Shown piece after piece: positions 48,607 through 62,127 of a stretch of DNA of 64,000 bases. A program made the position numbers and the translations under genes. A model generated the notes under the pieces. That model did no database searches, had not been told where the DNA came from, and saw only the letters and a list, made by a program, of their open reading frames with translations. Source of the DNA: Tigriopus japonicus (Eukaryota; Arthropoda; Copepoda; Harpacticoida; Harpacticidae); NCBI GenBank assembly GCA_010645155.1, contig JAAGOF010000115.1:248001-312000 (forward strand), read 5' to 3'. Position 1 is the first letter of the stretch; every line of letters starts with the position of its first letter.

Positions 48607-51600
48607 TGCCGTTTTGGGGGGGAGCTTGGTTCCACAATATTGATGACTGAATGAAATATTCCGAAGAACTCTCTCCATTCTCGAGAGAACCGGTTTCAAT
48701 CTATTATTCAACCGAGCATTGTCCTATCAAATGGCCTATCATTTGACCTGTTTAAAATGAGAAATTAACCAACATGTTGCCTGTCACGAGGCCAATTCAG
48801 GAACTTATTGGACAAAATGTGCACTTCCGACTGATGGATCACTTAATTCCAGCCTTGTATTTGCTAGCCTCCACAGTCTCAGGAATGAGGGTCTCGCGTC
48901 TCAGGAATAGTGGAACAGGTTTAGCTTGGCTTTTGTTTAACTAATGCCCCGATTTTTATCAGTAATCACCCGAGATAAGATCAGGAAATTAATTTTGAAT
49001 CCAAGATGAATAGCTTAGACGGGGGTGATGAAACACTCGCCGGTGTGAGTCGCATTCAAATGTCAAACACCTCTCAGCCAGGTCTTTATTCAGCTCATTC
49101 CAATACGGGCCAATGTTCCACTCGATCTCCCCTAGACCACCGGAATTGAAACGGATAACTGATTTTTGATGAACCCTAATTATGGAGGCCAGGAGGCAAT
49201 CAAGGTCAAGTCGATTTGAATGCTGTCTAATTTCAGGTCTTTCAAGACACTAATCAAAGGTTGTTCGTCTTTCTCCAGTTTGTCGAAGAACCTATCCAAT
49301 GCTGGCTCCACGGGGAACACTTGATGGGATTCCAAGTTTGTGATTAGCCAACGCTATAATAGAGTTCCACATTCTTCACGCGAGTGCTCGAAGGCTGCGA
49401 GGAAATTCGTTTAGGCTTCCAAAAAGTTCGTTGTTCCATTGACGACATCGAAATAATCGTGGAACGCATCGCCAAGATGTTGCTCTTTCACTTTCTTCCT
49501 TTCTTTCTTTCCCCTCTTTGGCTTTTCCAGTCAAGAAAGGACAAAGAAGCTGGTTTGACATCAAACCTTTCTCTTCGTGATTGAATAAGAATGATATAAA
49601 AAAGGAAAATTTGAATACATCTGCCATCATCATGTGAGGTCTCATTCCGTTTCTGATTGAAAGACCAAAATAAATCGGCTCATATGAACACATACAATCC
49701 GCGAGAAGGGAAGGAAAAGAGAGATCCATTGATTTTTGTGGTCCCATATTTTAGCGCACATGTCAACCTACCGCTCAAAAAGGTCTCTCCCCCGACCCAT
49801 CCTCAATATGGATCAATTCCCTACATGCGTTATCCTCGTAAAACAACATTCATGTCTGCACTTTGGTCCAGCGACATCACTACTACTACTACTAGTTCTT
49901 CCTATTCTTCGAGGACAAAATTTGGAACCATAATCGCTCTGATCTCGTCAGAGAGACACTAGAATGGCTCCTTTTAAATTGTGCTATCCTGGCTGGTTCT
50001 TTCAGATGGCGTGATACAATTCATAATTTCGAAGCTCATTGGGTGCGGCTCAAATAAATCGTCTCCCTTGAGTCAAATTCACGACGCCTCCCATACTAAA
50101 TAACAAAAACTGGTAATTGAACAATTTCGTTTCTATTGTGAAGTCCAAGTCCAAACACACATACTTGGACTTTCCAAGCCATCGAACCAGATTATATTGA
50201 AGAAATCGAGATGAATACCCATCGATACCTATCGTTGGATCGTATTTTTTCCAAATTTGTTCAGCATCTTCAATATTTGGGATCCTTCCTATGTCCATTC
50301 TATGGCTGCCCTCTCTAGCGAATGGCCTTTGTTAGCCGTCTGACTTCCATATTGGCCATTGGGTTATGGTAGAAGCTGTGTATCCAGAAGCATATCGCCT
50401 GTCCATGGGGCTTGCATTTGTTATTTGTAGCCTCGTCACGGAAAATTTGTTTCATGTCAGTGCTTGTGAATAGAGAGAAAGAGAAAAAAGAAAGAAAAGA
50501 GGGACACGGTAGAGCCACCAAAATGCAGAAAGAGAGAGAGTAAAAAAGCACAAGTTTAATGGTGAATGGTGGCACTGTGGTACCCACATCCCAACCACGA
50601 AGGAGCTCACTAGTAAGCAATATGTTCAAAAATACGAACACACCCAGGACCATTCGACCATTCTTGTCCACCTGGCGAAGGCAGCTAACCGCGAAACTCG
50701 GTATAGCTCTGGTTGGATACTCTAGTAAGTCCGTTAATAACCGATGAAAACCTATCGAGGCTGAAAGCTTCTCGTGTTTGTATAATTTTGCTAGTGGTGT
50801 GCCAGGATTCCCACAGCTTCCTCATCGCCTCATGCACTTTTTAGGAGGTACGTACATAGTTACTCACTCAAAAGGGCGAGATGGTTTTGCCTCTGACCCC
50901 TCAATTAAGATGTACGTGGGTTGGAGTAGTTGGCTAATGATTCCTCCCTATCTTTTTCTCTCTTCAACCAACGAATACTAGTACGGGTTCAATGATGTAG
51001 TAGTTTACTATGTACGTACCACACCGAAGCCATCACTCCCCTAAAATGTGGACATGGGAAAAATGAACGGAAATACCCTGGGATGCTCCCAAATTGAGAG
51101 GACTTCAGCCAATTGGAACTTGGTGGATCCTCCTCGAATCCTGACGATGTGCACTTGTACTTGGACACGCGACCCACTTGCTCATTTTTGAAAAGATCCA
51201 GCCGTTTTAAGTGCCGAAGCATCATCGTACGTCGTTGTTCGTTCGTATGTACAGCATACGTGAATGTTCGTACTTCAATGACCTAGTGTTCCACGGCATC
51301 ATGGACGGATCAATGTGGGTTCAAATTGGCCAAGGCATAAATGTATGGATAATCATGTTCTACAACGACAGATCCAAACGAGAGTGTCACGCGTGCTCAT
51401 GAACCTCGCTTGACGACGTATTGTACAATCACGAATGATCTCAAAGGAAACCCTGGGAATATTTTTGGTCAAGGTAGAACTGAGCAGCCTCACCAGAACT
51501 GGTCCCAAGGCTCCCTAATGGGCTTGGCAAACAAACCATTTAGGTCGATTTATCAAAGTCTTTGGCTTTCGTTCCAAGTTCCGTTGTGGCGTTGGGATTG

Positions 51601-51650
51601 ACAGCGAAGCACAAACTCTTAATGTCGTTTTCAAGCCGCAATCTAACGTC

Positions 51651-51690
51651 CACAAACAACAGCAACAACAATAACAACAACAACAACAAC
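51651..51690. repeat. CAA trinucleotide repeat
   Basis: Interrupted CAA units with CAG and TAA variants. It lies in no supported coding frame. Confidence 0.8.
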
Positions 51691-52480
51691 GTACGGGAGC
51701 TCCTTATAACGTGAAGAAAGCCAGCCAAGATTCGACACAACAACACACTCATAATAACTAACTGGCTGCTGGCCTAGCCCGTCAAAAGAATTGTAGAGGA
51801 CATTGAACGCAGAAAACTTGAACGACGAGTAGTAGCACTAGTGCTAGAACTTGACTGCTCTTCCTCCTAGGCCTAACAGCTGATCTCGAGAATGTAGGCC
51901 TTCCCTGAAAAAAAAGTGTCCTTCACAGTCTCATTCGAGGTAGTTGACCCTGTTTTTTTCGTGGCCTCTTCTTCCGGGCATCAACTTATACGACGACGAA
52001 GACGAAGGCAACGCTGTTCACGGTGGTGTAATCAAGTTTGATTGCACCGATACTTGACTCCTCATGGGGATTGGGAGTTTGCAAAGGTTCGACAGACCTT
52101 CTCCGATTGCAAACGATTCAGATCTCTTCATTGAGGACATGCTCCATTATTCAGGAGACAGTATGGATAGTATCATCATGATTAGCTCAAAGCATGCTGT
52201 ATAAATACTCGTTTAACTGCATTTATTTATATACTATGTATGTATAGCACTCGGGCATTGATCTGGATGGACTTTGTGGACGGTTCAATGCTCTGTCTGG
52301 CCGGTCATTTATCCTAGTACTCAATCTAGTTCTACTCTTTCCTTGCCTCCCTCCTTTACTGTACTGATGGGACGACAAAAGCCAATAACAATCCGCAGAG
52401 AACGTTGAACCTTTAGCTCACAAAAGTCGCATTTCGCTCGCGTGAAATTCGATAAATGAAAAGGGCATGATGATGATGTT

Positions 52481-52498
52481 GGCTGGCTGGCTGGCTGA
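52481..52498. repeat. GGCT tetranucleotide repeat
   Basis: Four GGCT units. Confidence 0.8.
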
Positions 52499-52712
52499 CT
52501 CGTTTTGCAAGCTCGGTGCTTTTGACGTGGAATTGGCCTATTTGGGGATAAAAAAGGATATTTACGTGTTTGTGTACGATTCAAATGTCAAATGGGGAAC
52601 GTGAGGAATGACGAAACATGTCTTGAAAATGGATAATTCTCAGCAATCATTTGCGCCACAAAGACGTAGGTAGCACAACCACACAGAGTTGGGCTCACTT
52701 TTTGAGCTTGGT

Positions 52713-52728
52713 GAATGAATGAATGAAT
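52713..52728. repeat. GAAT tetranucleotide repeat
   Basis: Four GAAT units. Confidence 0.75.
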
Positions 52729-55237
52729 AAAATATGTTCCGACTGAAAGACACAGCGAGTTCAGGGTTAAAGTCTTATCCATCCATCTATCTACTATCTC
52801 TACCTTGGGGTGAGGAGAGTTGGTTGGAAGAGAGTTTTTTGCTTTTGGGCTCGTGGGAAGGACCATTCAATATGTTGGTCGGATAAGTCTTCTCTAAAGA
52901 TGACATACTCCAAGACACTCGTCCTTACTTATAGCACCACTCTGACCTAAATCTCCCAATGCCAAAGTGGATCCGTGGAACTTGGGCGGAATGCGGAACG
53001 AACAAAAACACTTGAGATGAAGTGGAGGAAGAAGGAGAATGAGGATAAGAAGGAAGACGGAAGCCCTTAATTGACCAAAATAGGATTGGAAGACTCGGGA
53101 GATTTTTACGTAGACGAACCGAATGAGGAACAGTTTGAGGAGCATAACTCAAGTTTTTGTATTCCCCAACCGGAATTAAGACAATACTACATCACATGCA
53201 AACTCGTCAACCCCAGAATGGCCTTTTTTCAACGGATAGCGGTGGCTTAATTGCCTTTCAAGTCCAGGAGAAGAGGTCATTGTGCGCTCCTTTTGGCCTT
53301 TAACGAGGATCCATTTGGACCTTGGCCGGAAAATATGGAAAGTGGAACAAGTAAGAGCTTGATCAAAATGGATTGTCCCTGTCAAAGAGAGTAGTCAAGG
53401 TTGAAAATTGGTCCATAACTCTTTAATTGTTGCGTGAGACGAGCTCGTGAAAAAAGGGACTCAGGACGGATATTATCATCAAGTTCTTGGCCCAGATAAA
53501 GGCACAAAATCCGTTCGTTGACAGACTCTCTGATAGTAGTGTAAAGTAGGGACAACACGATTTATTTCACTCTCTTTCTTCCCTGGTGATCAAACCATTT
53601 GTCAATCCCGAGCAATCTTCAGTTTTTGCTCATAACTTACAGGGAGATGAATAATCAGGTCACTTTTTGTTGTTCCACTAAGCAGGCAGGCACATGGTGA
53701 TGGCCACGGTCATTTGTTTAGGAGCCAAGAAGATTGACTACTCATTTTTTCCCTCTTCCCCAGGTCTTCTATGTGTCCTGAAACTTTCGTTTCCTATGTA
53801 AAGAAACATCATTTCCGATTCGAAATGGAATGTTGCGAAAAGCAGATATGACTGCCTCGAGAGATCCAAATGGAACCGAGCGAGAGCTTCGAAAAAACGA
53901 CACGCCAAGTGAGATTGGGCTTGAAATTTGAGCTCACTTTGACAAGTTGATATGGATAGGCCGTATGTTCCTCGTTAGATTTTTGGGACCCAACAAGAAA
54001 TGACAATGGTATGGTTGAATGAAGCAACTGAGAAAGGAGAGCGCGTGAGTGAAAGAGGGATGGATACCTTTTATTTGTCTTACCCATGATACTGTATGTA
54101 CTGGTACAATAAACATCATAGGAGATTGGGGTCGCTTCTTCACGTCCTCTTTCTTCTTGGGCGGGTAATTCGATGAGACACAAGGATTTCACTTCGATGA
54201 AAGCAAAAATTCATTCTCCAACGGGAAAAAAATGTGAAGATCTGACACACTAACAGCAAGAAGACGAGCTTTTTTTGCAATTTGACGAGCTCGCAGATCG
54301 TATTTCCTATTGCCATAGATTAGTGTGAGTGTATCTGTGCACAGTATGTACACAGTACAATACACTTTTGCTCCTCTACAATACGATCATTCACTGAGAA
54401 TGCAAATGAGCTCGAAATGAACATGAATTGTATTTCTCTGATGCTGTTTCTGTTCCTGGAGCTCACAAACTAGATGGCGAGTCAAAGAAGAAGTAGTGTT
54501 TTCCCGACATAAATAATCCGTACAACCCCATTGGGGGCCACAGAGAGAGCTCTTGGTACAGTAGTATACTAGAATGTATCTGTGATGATTGTGGGTCAGA
54601 CATGAATTTCGAGGGTGTGTGGCCATTAAAGCGTAAGAAATATCGAGCAACCCACCCCATAGATTCCCAAATCTGTCAGAGCAAACACTTGCTAGTGAAT
54701 TATTATGAATCGCATTTTGCTTCAACAAGCATGGATCCTTCTCCTCCTCCTCTTGAGAATGAGAATCAGGATGAGGATTAGCCCAATCTTTACGTATAGT
54801 TGCTTAGTATGGTCTCGAGATATTTTGGAACAAGTTAACCAAACGAGGCAAAAACAACGAATAGCTCAAAGTGCCCTCCTAAACGGTATTCCGACGGGTC
54901 AAGGATAACATGATCCTGGGAGCCAAAAAAAGGTGCACTCTGCGTGCGTTCAATAAACCGAGTATGGAGAAAACTTGGTGCTCGATGGCTTCTTCTCTTC
55001 TTTGTCCGTGAGATTGAGTGAATTTTGAGGAAAATTAAAGATCTGCCCATATTTCCAATCTATTTTAAACCAAACGTGTTTGTGGAGAGAAGAAACGCTC
55101 TGACAAAGGCGTGGATTAGAATAGTACGTCGACTGGTTTTTGCCCCAGATCGACGCCCAATTGTTTTCAAACCCGATTACATCTCAAACCTAGTCACACC
55201 ACCCAAAATAACCTTCAACGTTTATCCTTCCTTCTTT

Positions 55238-55256
55238 CATCCATCCATCCATCCAT
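55238..55256. repeat. CATC tetranucleotide repeat
   Basis: Four to five CATC units, the complement of the ATGG motif at 40.7 kb. Confidence 0.75.
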
Positions 55257-57370
55257 CTATTCAACAACCATTCAACAGAAGGTGCCATGGAGATTGGAGA
55301 GTTGGTGTGTCCCTAAAAGCTTGAATTGAGTTGTCTCTGAATGACATTCTTCCCGTTGAGATCAAATATTAACAGCCCTGATAAGGCAAAACTCCGATTT
55401 TAGGGCAACCATTTCAAGCTTCCTTCACTCTTCGCGGTAAAAAAGAAAGACTAACTTGCAAGACAGATTTATGAGTGGTTGGTCTGACTTTCATAAATCT
55501 CGGACTTTGGTGCCAATGGGAGAAGTGATTTAGCATCCACGGTGTACTACGTACATCTTTTCCAGTGGAACATGAACCACTTTTCCCCCTGGGAGTAATA
55601 CCACATTGGCATCATCCAAACACGTAGTGAATGTGTGTGTACACATTTGAGTTGAGCGTGTGTGGATACGTTTTTGCGTCAAAAAATAAAGAAAAAAGGG
55701 AAACCGAAGCGAGGAGCAAGTGGATTGAAAGCTGAGAAGGCAAAGCTCTCAATGACGGGGGGAAGAAAAATCACGCCAACCATAACTGGAAGCACATGAG
55801 CAATTTCTCATCGAAACCCGACAACAAACCATGGTTGGAGTGTACATGAACAATGTGTATACAACCAACCGAATGATGAGGCTGGCCTAAAACCCGAGTC
55901 CATCCGTGTTTTGTGACTGATTTGTGAACCAAGGGAAGTGAAATATCGATCGTCGTCTCGAAAACGTTGGTCGGTTCGTAGGTTCGTTTATCCTTCACCA
56001 CGAGTTTTATTTTCCCTTCGAAGGGACTTAATCTTCTTAGCTTTGATGAGGAGGCAGTCTTCTTATAACCGGAATTATAGAGGGGAAAAACTTGATAAGG
56101 GGCTCCTGACCCGAAAAAAAAAACCTCATAAAGCTAGACTTCAAAGGGCTTCAAATGCATTTTCAAAGAGGCAGCTGCTTCTCGAAACCAGGTCATAGAT
56201 ATCCCAGGGATCTGCAGCCCTAGATTGGGCGCCAAAACCACGTGCTCGAACAAGAAGCCTTGTGCACGTTCGGAATAGTAGTAGAAGTGGTCGTAGTATT
56301 TGACTAACGGAGCCAAATCATCATCGAACGCCAAAAGGCAATCGGAATAGGAAACCCAATTGTGTTTGGGTGTTTGGGATCGAGCTCGTTTTAAAGTACG
56401 GTCTCCCGTTGGAAGTAGGCCCGTTATGAAGGGATCACGAGTGAGATCTGTGGCAGATGGTCGCTTTTTATGGGGCTTAAGGCTCGTTTCGTTCGGGTGA
56501 ATAAGAAAGTACATTTTATTGAGAGTGCGAATGAGAAGGAGTGAGCAAATTTGATCAGGGCTAAGTGCTATTCTAGTCAAGTTGGGCCAGTCGAACTAGC
56601 TTGAAATTGGGGCCCACCTGCTCTTCTAACCAAACAAGATGATCATTATCGCGCCATCCTTCCCAACCAATATCAGCCAGAGACAGACGACAAGCGACCA
56701 CTATCGAGAATGGTTTTCGTTCGTGGCGGCACCCCCCACCTAAAAAATCGCCCCTTTTCTTACTTTCAACACCTTCAGCGATCAAACTTGGATGGAAAAA
56801 CGAGATATCTCCGCATTTACTTCAGCCAACAAGAACTCTCATACGCCATCCACCACATCACTACAATGTTTTATGTAGAGAGAGACTGAGAGATTGAGAC
56901 CAGCTTGAGCACTGCCATACTGCATGCATGCCTTGAAGGGCGTCGTCAGCTGTCGATTTTGACGTATGTCAAGAGCCTCAATCAACAAATCATGCTTGGG
57001 CCCCTTAACGAGCCTCAAATTGGGCACATGACGCAAACGGACATCATCCACACTAACCACGATCCATGTGAGTATGTCTACGGATAAACATATATATCTA
57101 TATCCAGGGACGATCGGCCTCTTTCCAGGGTCTGTTTATGCGTGTTTGTACTGCCAACCACGCAGCGAGGCCAATCTGTTGACGGATATTTGATTCGATT
57201 TGATTACACCCGGTGTAAAATGAGTGGGGAGGGCGAAATGCTACTTTTGAATGAGATGATCAGGATTCCCCTTTGGAAAAGTCGCAAGTCCAATTGGAAT
57301 TCAAATGAGGACTTTATTTGAATTTATATTGCCCATTCAGAGCGGGTCCAAAGAGGTCAGCTCACCGATT

Positions 57371-57403
57371 CGTCCGTCCGTCCATCCATCCATCCGTTCG
57401 TTC
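57371..57403. repeat. CGTC/CATC compound tetranucleotide repeat
   Basis: CGTC units run into CATC units and then CGTT units, consistent with CpG-to-TpG/CpA decay within one array. Confidence 0.75.
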
Positions 57404-58119
57404 GCTCCTCTTCGTCTTCTATTCATGCCAAAATTTGATCAAATCAAGCTCGGTTCTGATGGTAATCATCACTGGGTCCTTTTCCTCTCTTCTGATCTCA
57501 GGCCAACCAGTCTTGGTGGTACTTGCACGTACTGGACAATAATCATACTGCCCCCACACTTACTGGGAATCAACGGCTTATTCATACACAAATTTCGACC
57601 AAATACCCTTCTTCTTCTTCTCCTTCCTTCTCCTCTTTTGGCCCATCAGTCACACAAAAGAGTTCCGAGATCTCGCGTCGTATCCAATTTGGAACAATTT
57701 TCGAACGTGACCCTCGGCTGACCAAATCACTACCAAGCACACAATAGCACAAGGGATTCGGTTGATCTGGTTATGGAGGACCTCTCGAGCAAGCTCTTTG
57801 GCCATCTGGATTGTCCAGATACAGAGGGAGTCTAAAGCCCGAGTGAGCGCTCCAGATCTAGAGCGTTCCATGATCAAGACAGGTTGTTTGAACTTACGAG
57901 TACATGGCCATTTGTGGACACCTATGGCGTGAACTTTGGACGAGTTCGTTCACGTCGGGGTCTTCAGTTTTTCCTCTTGCAATCAGATATTCTCATGAAT
58001 AAGCAAAAGATTCGAGGAGACAAGGAAGGCTATCTCTGATGGCCTGGAAATTCAAGATTTTGTTCAAGTACACACGCAAAAAGGCCTTACACGCGGTCAA
58101 GTGAACAATTGGTATTATG

Positions 58120-58150
58120 GTCAGTCAGGCAGTCAGTCAGTCAGTCAGTC
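58120..58150. repeat. AGTC tetranucleotide repeat
   Basis: Seven AGTC-type units with one AGGC interruption. Confidence 0.85.
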
Positions 58151-59011
58151 CGTGGAATGGCGAGTTGAATGCCCAATGGATGAGTAAATTCAATCGGGCT
58201 TCAAACAAGATTACGAGACAGACAGAAACACGCACAAACACTATCACTTAAGGGGGAAATTGTACAAGGAACATTATTTACTAAGGACGCCGTGAGTTCT
58301 AAACGACTTCAACGTGGAAGCCGAGAGATTAGCGAGTACTTTTTTTCTCCGTCTTCATTTTTTGTATCCACATTCTTGCCAATTCGCTCTTCGTGAACGA
58401 GGAGACGATTCCAGCCTCATCCAAAAATTAGTTCGTTATCCGATCGAATTGATAATTTCCGTTCGATCGTTTCAAGGACGACAACCAATTTAGCCCTCGA
58501 GCCTAATCTCTCTTCGCTTTTGATAGGAGACGAGTCCAATGGTTCTCACATGACTTTACATGAAGAGGGTTCAAGAGGATTTAGTGGAGGTAGCAATGGT
58601 GGTGATGGGAGAAGATCTGGAAATCAAACACTTATGATGATGAGAATGAATTAGGTGTTGGATCAAACTCGATGGCTTAGTGTTGCTTCTTCGGGCTTGG
58701 AAGAGGTCTAAAACAAGAGAAACACTAACGAATCGCTGGAGCATTACTCTTTTTCCGCCTATGAAACCGCTTTCTTCGTGGCGTATACACAAATTTGAAG
58801 AATAAGATGGAGTTCAGTAGTCATAGCAAGGGATCACAACCGCTTATTAAGTCCTCTAGCTGCGACACAGCGTGGAAAAGAGTGAGATATGAGTTGTTAT
58901 CGACTGGCCCGAAGAGGAGAGCATTGGGTTGGATTTTTCATAATCTCATCGTTCACCCTGCGGATCCTGGTCACGACTTCTATCAAAATTCCAACATTCT
59001 TTCTTCACCTC

Positions 59012-59016
<5 letters not shown>

Positions 59017-59042
<26 letters not shown>
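59017..59042. repeat. CT dinucleotide repeat
   Basis: About thirteen uninterrupted CT units, the longest pure dinucleotide run seen in the window. Confidence 0.85.
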
Positions 59043-59728
59043 ATCACTCTCTGTAGTGGGTTCTTGCCCTTCCCCCCTTCAAACCAGTCGACTTCATTGG
59101 TATTCAGTCAAATGCTGGTTGATGTTTTGACGTCGCGAAATCTAGCTCCCCAAATCAAATCAATTCCATTGGGAAATCCCAAACTCCCCCACATCTCATT
59201 TTGATCACTTCATTTCCACAACATGCAAACTTGACATCGTTCCCCCAATCATGGGATGAGAGAGCTAACTTAGAACTGAACCATTTGGAATCATTCGCTT
59301 TAAGTAGCAATGGCCAGGGAAGAAACCCAGATTTCTCATTTTATCTAGACTCTTTGCAGACTTCATTAAATCGGGGGAAACATATCCACGGTCGATACTT
59401 TATGCTTAAATGATTTTGGTGGTCGACAAACAGTTGTAGTTTCACCACTAGATTGACGGACCGAATAGATCCTGACGATGGAAGAGGCTCTTCTTTCTTT
59501 GCCTCTAAACGTTTCATTTTCTTTGGGCGTTATTGAGATTGACAGATCGGAGGGTTTTGTTCGGCAAAAATTCGCCTTGAAAATTGAAGTCGTTTCACTG
59601 TGAAAGGCGCGCCTGGAACCCAACATCCGACTTACTTTTCACGCTCCAAAATAAATCAAATAAAAGGGATGAGTGCTAGGATTATTTTGAAAGTGAAGAA
59701 TCATTTCAGTACCCAAGATAATACTAAC

Positions 59729-60194
59729 CTTATTAGGAGCCCATTTTCCAGGCCAGATTTCATTAGTGGTAGCCCTTGAGTTGGAAGCAATTTTGAAGTC
59801 TGGTTCTGCACAAGCACCACAACCACCACCAAGAGATGAAAACTCATAATTATAGATTAGAGCTAATGGAAATTTTGAGCTAGGGATGGTTGTTGGATGC
59901 CTGTATGGTTGGTTCGTTGGCTGGTTTCGCTGGATAGCTGGTGGATGGCTTGCTCTTCGGATGGTTGGCTGGCCTACCCACCAAACCGATATTGGACATG
60001 GCCCGACAATGTACACTCCCCAAGTATGATAAAGTCGATGAAGAAATAGTTTCCTTCTTTTTTTTTTCAAGATCAATATGCTTCAAAACGTTGATTGGGA
60101 CTAGAACAATCAGGATCAGTGAAAAAATAACAATAATTTTTCTTACACTTGAACCGTGATACTGGGAAAAAATGAATGTTAGCACCAATACCAT
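59729..60194 (-). CDS. Candidate small secreted Cys-containing protein, partial (join of 60194-60147 and 59842-59729)
   Basis: The first segment has an ATG and a short hydrophobic leader (MVLVLTFIFSQYHGSS) ending at AGT before GTAAGA (phase 0). The second segment, 38 codons after an AG acceptor, encodes a Gly-rich stretch with two Cys (FSSLGGGCGACAEPDFKIAS) and ends PGKWAPNK before the donor GTTAGT (phase 0). The phases agree across the 304-bp intron. I do not recognise the family. The acceptor's pyrimidine tract is weak and no terminal exon could be fixed; candidate acceptors lie between 59,590 and 59,680. This may be fortuitous. Confidence 0.2.
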
Positions 60195-60903
60195 TATAGT
60201 CGCTACATTTCTTAGATAGGTGTTGCAAGTTCGACTTTTTTTGCATCATGATGTATGAATTGACAAGAATATGCTGTTTTAACTTTTCAAGCCACCGGAA
60301 TCGTTTATCACATGTACTTAAACTTTGATTGATTCCAATCATTATTTTTACCTCTCTTAAAACTTTGTGTTTGAAGAGGGAAAAGTGTTGGAGTGTTGGA
60401 AATGTCATTAAATGTCAGAGGATTGGATAAAAAACAACGACCGAATCAGCACCATATTGTGCTTGCCGTAAACATGACTAAAATTCTTCCAACAATTTTG
60501 AGATAAAAATGTAAATTTTTGTTCCAATTTCACTTTAACAACCTCCATATAACAACTGCAATTAGTACTTACCCTTCACACTTTATTTACGAGTACATCC
60601 ATATATTTCAAGTATCTACCTCGGACCTAGTCCAGCTGGATTGGAAAATCGACCAATAGAATATTCATTCTATACCTAAATCGACTTGAGTATTACACAC
60701 TCTTAATATCGGTTAAAAAATTAAAGCAAAAAAAAGTGTCATGACGATGGCATGTATTTTTTAGGTGGAAGCCACGCTGAGCTCTTAACTTATAGTCGTG
60801 AGAGCAATACCGGAGGTTCAAGAACCATAAGAACTTTGACATCATCAATGGTTGTGTAAGCCTTGATCAGCCACGGCGATTGGTCACTCAACTGGTTCGT
60901 CTC

Positions 60904-60927
60904 AAGTGCCAATTTTCGTTGGCACTT
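60904..60927. repeat. 9-bp perfect hairpin
   Basis: AAGTGCCAA and TTGGCACTT flank a six-base loop (TTTTCG). It is too short for a microRNA precursor and does not match the histone 3' stem-loop. It may be fortuitous. Confidence 0.5.
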
Positions 60928-61230
60928 AACGAGCGATGGTGGCTTTCAGGTGGACAGCGATCAAGAGTAAATATTTCCTAATGTTCGAGGCCATAAATCC
61001 TGCGGTGTCTCCAAATAAGACCACCAGTTTAGGCCTCAGATGGTTGGGGTGAATACGCGAGCCAGAGAGAAATACTGAGTCAGATGTTATCTATTGCTTT
61101 TCAAAGGGGCAAAAATGAAAGAAGCCCATTGCCTTTTGCCCAAGCAAACCCAGCCTCAACTCCTATCTCGACCCATAAATTGTGCCTTCAATGCCCCTAT
61201 TACGACCTTAAAGCAATGCTCAGTACACTC

Positions 61231-61256
61231 TACCACTCACTCACTCACTCACTCAC
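61231..61256. repeat. ACTC tetranucleotide repeat
   Basis: Six ACTC units, followed 23 bases later by a run of twelve C at 61,279-61,290. Confidence 0.85.
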
Positions 61257-61696
61257 CAGAGCCAACTTCCAACCAGAGCCCCCCCCCCCCTCTTGCTACC
61301 TACTTGGATGTCTCTGATTCTTGGATTAGGATCCCTTGTATCTTGCAATGGAAACACTCACTCACTCGCTCGCTAAGTTACAACGAGCCAACACTCTCAG
61401 AAAAAAAAACCATTCAAGTTGGTCAAACTCCAAGGGATGGATGCTCAGGATTTGATGAAATACAAAGTGGACACGCCATTTGGACATCAACTTTGTTATA
61501 TGTTTCATCGGATGTTGGACAGAGCTAATTCAAGGACTCGTTACCATCTGCCTCGTCCAACTCTCAACTCCGGTGTTGGTTGACGGATAAGCTATCAAGT
61601 AGATGGACAGCGAGATGGATAAACGAACGAACGAATGGATGGATGGAAGACTCTCCAAACAGAGAGAGAGAGAAGCAAAACCACTTCAAGCAGGCA

Positions 61697-61720
61697 ACAA
61701 CCAACCAACCAACCAACCAA
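61697..61720. repeat. AACC tetranucleotide repeat
   Basis: About five AACC units. It is a short internal microsatellite rather than a telomere. Confidence 0.8.
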
Positions 61721-62106
61721 GTCTTGTTAGATGGATTGTGAGCGGCATGGTTGCATTTGAGTTCTAAATGTGAACTATCCACCTCTGGCTTCAGTGGGAT
61801 GGAATCGATGATGGAATGGGAACTGACGAGTGCATGCCAGGTTAGTGGTCATCAGCAGACTTCAAAAGACAAAACGAGACGACTTCGATCCAATCCTAGT
61901 GCTGCCCCCGCCAAAAATGATCAAACTGACTGCTCACAAATCTCATTGTACGTACTCCTTGGGCCAAATTCGAACACAATACGAAATCAAGTTCAAAATA
62001 AACATCAAGCCTCGTCTTGATGGAAGGGCTGAGAAGATCGCAATCTTTCGTGCATCATTCGTAGTTGTTCAATTGAGTATATTTGCCAAAGGATGGCCTG
62101 ACAACG

Positions 62107-62127
62107 CTCTTTCTCTCTCTCTCTCTG
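62107..62127. repeat. CT dinucleotide repeat
   Basis: About nine CT units. Confidence 0.75.

Larger units (their letters stand above)
47272..59728. other. Intergenic with many tetranucleotide repeats
   Basis: Microsatellites are frequent (ACTG, GTTT, CAA, GGCT, GAAT, CATC, AGTC and CT units). Minus-strand frames at 50,050-50,462 and 56,134-56,785 are the best coding-potential segments but cannot be assigned. Nothing else is supported. Confidence 0.5.

Noticed and set aside
56573..56785. TGF-beta-like phrase (CRLSLADIGWEGW)
   Set aside because: The similarity stops after a few residues. The cysteine pattern and APxGY segment of the mature ligand are absent.
61094..61528. 144-codon plus-strand frame
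   Set aside because: It crosses the ACTC array and the poly-C run, which together remove stop codons.
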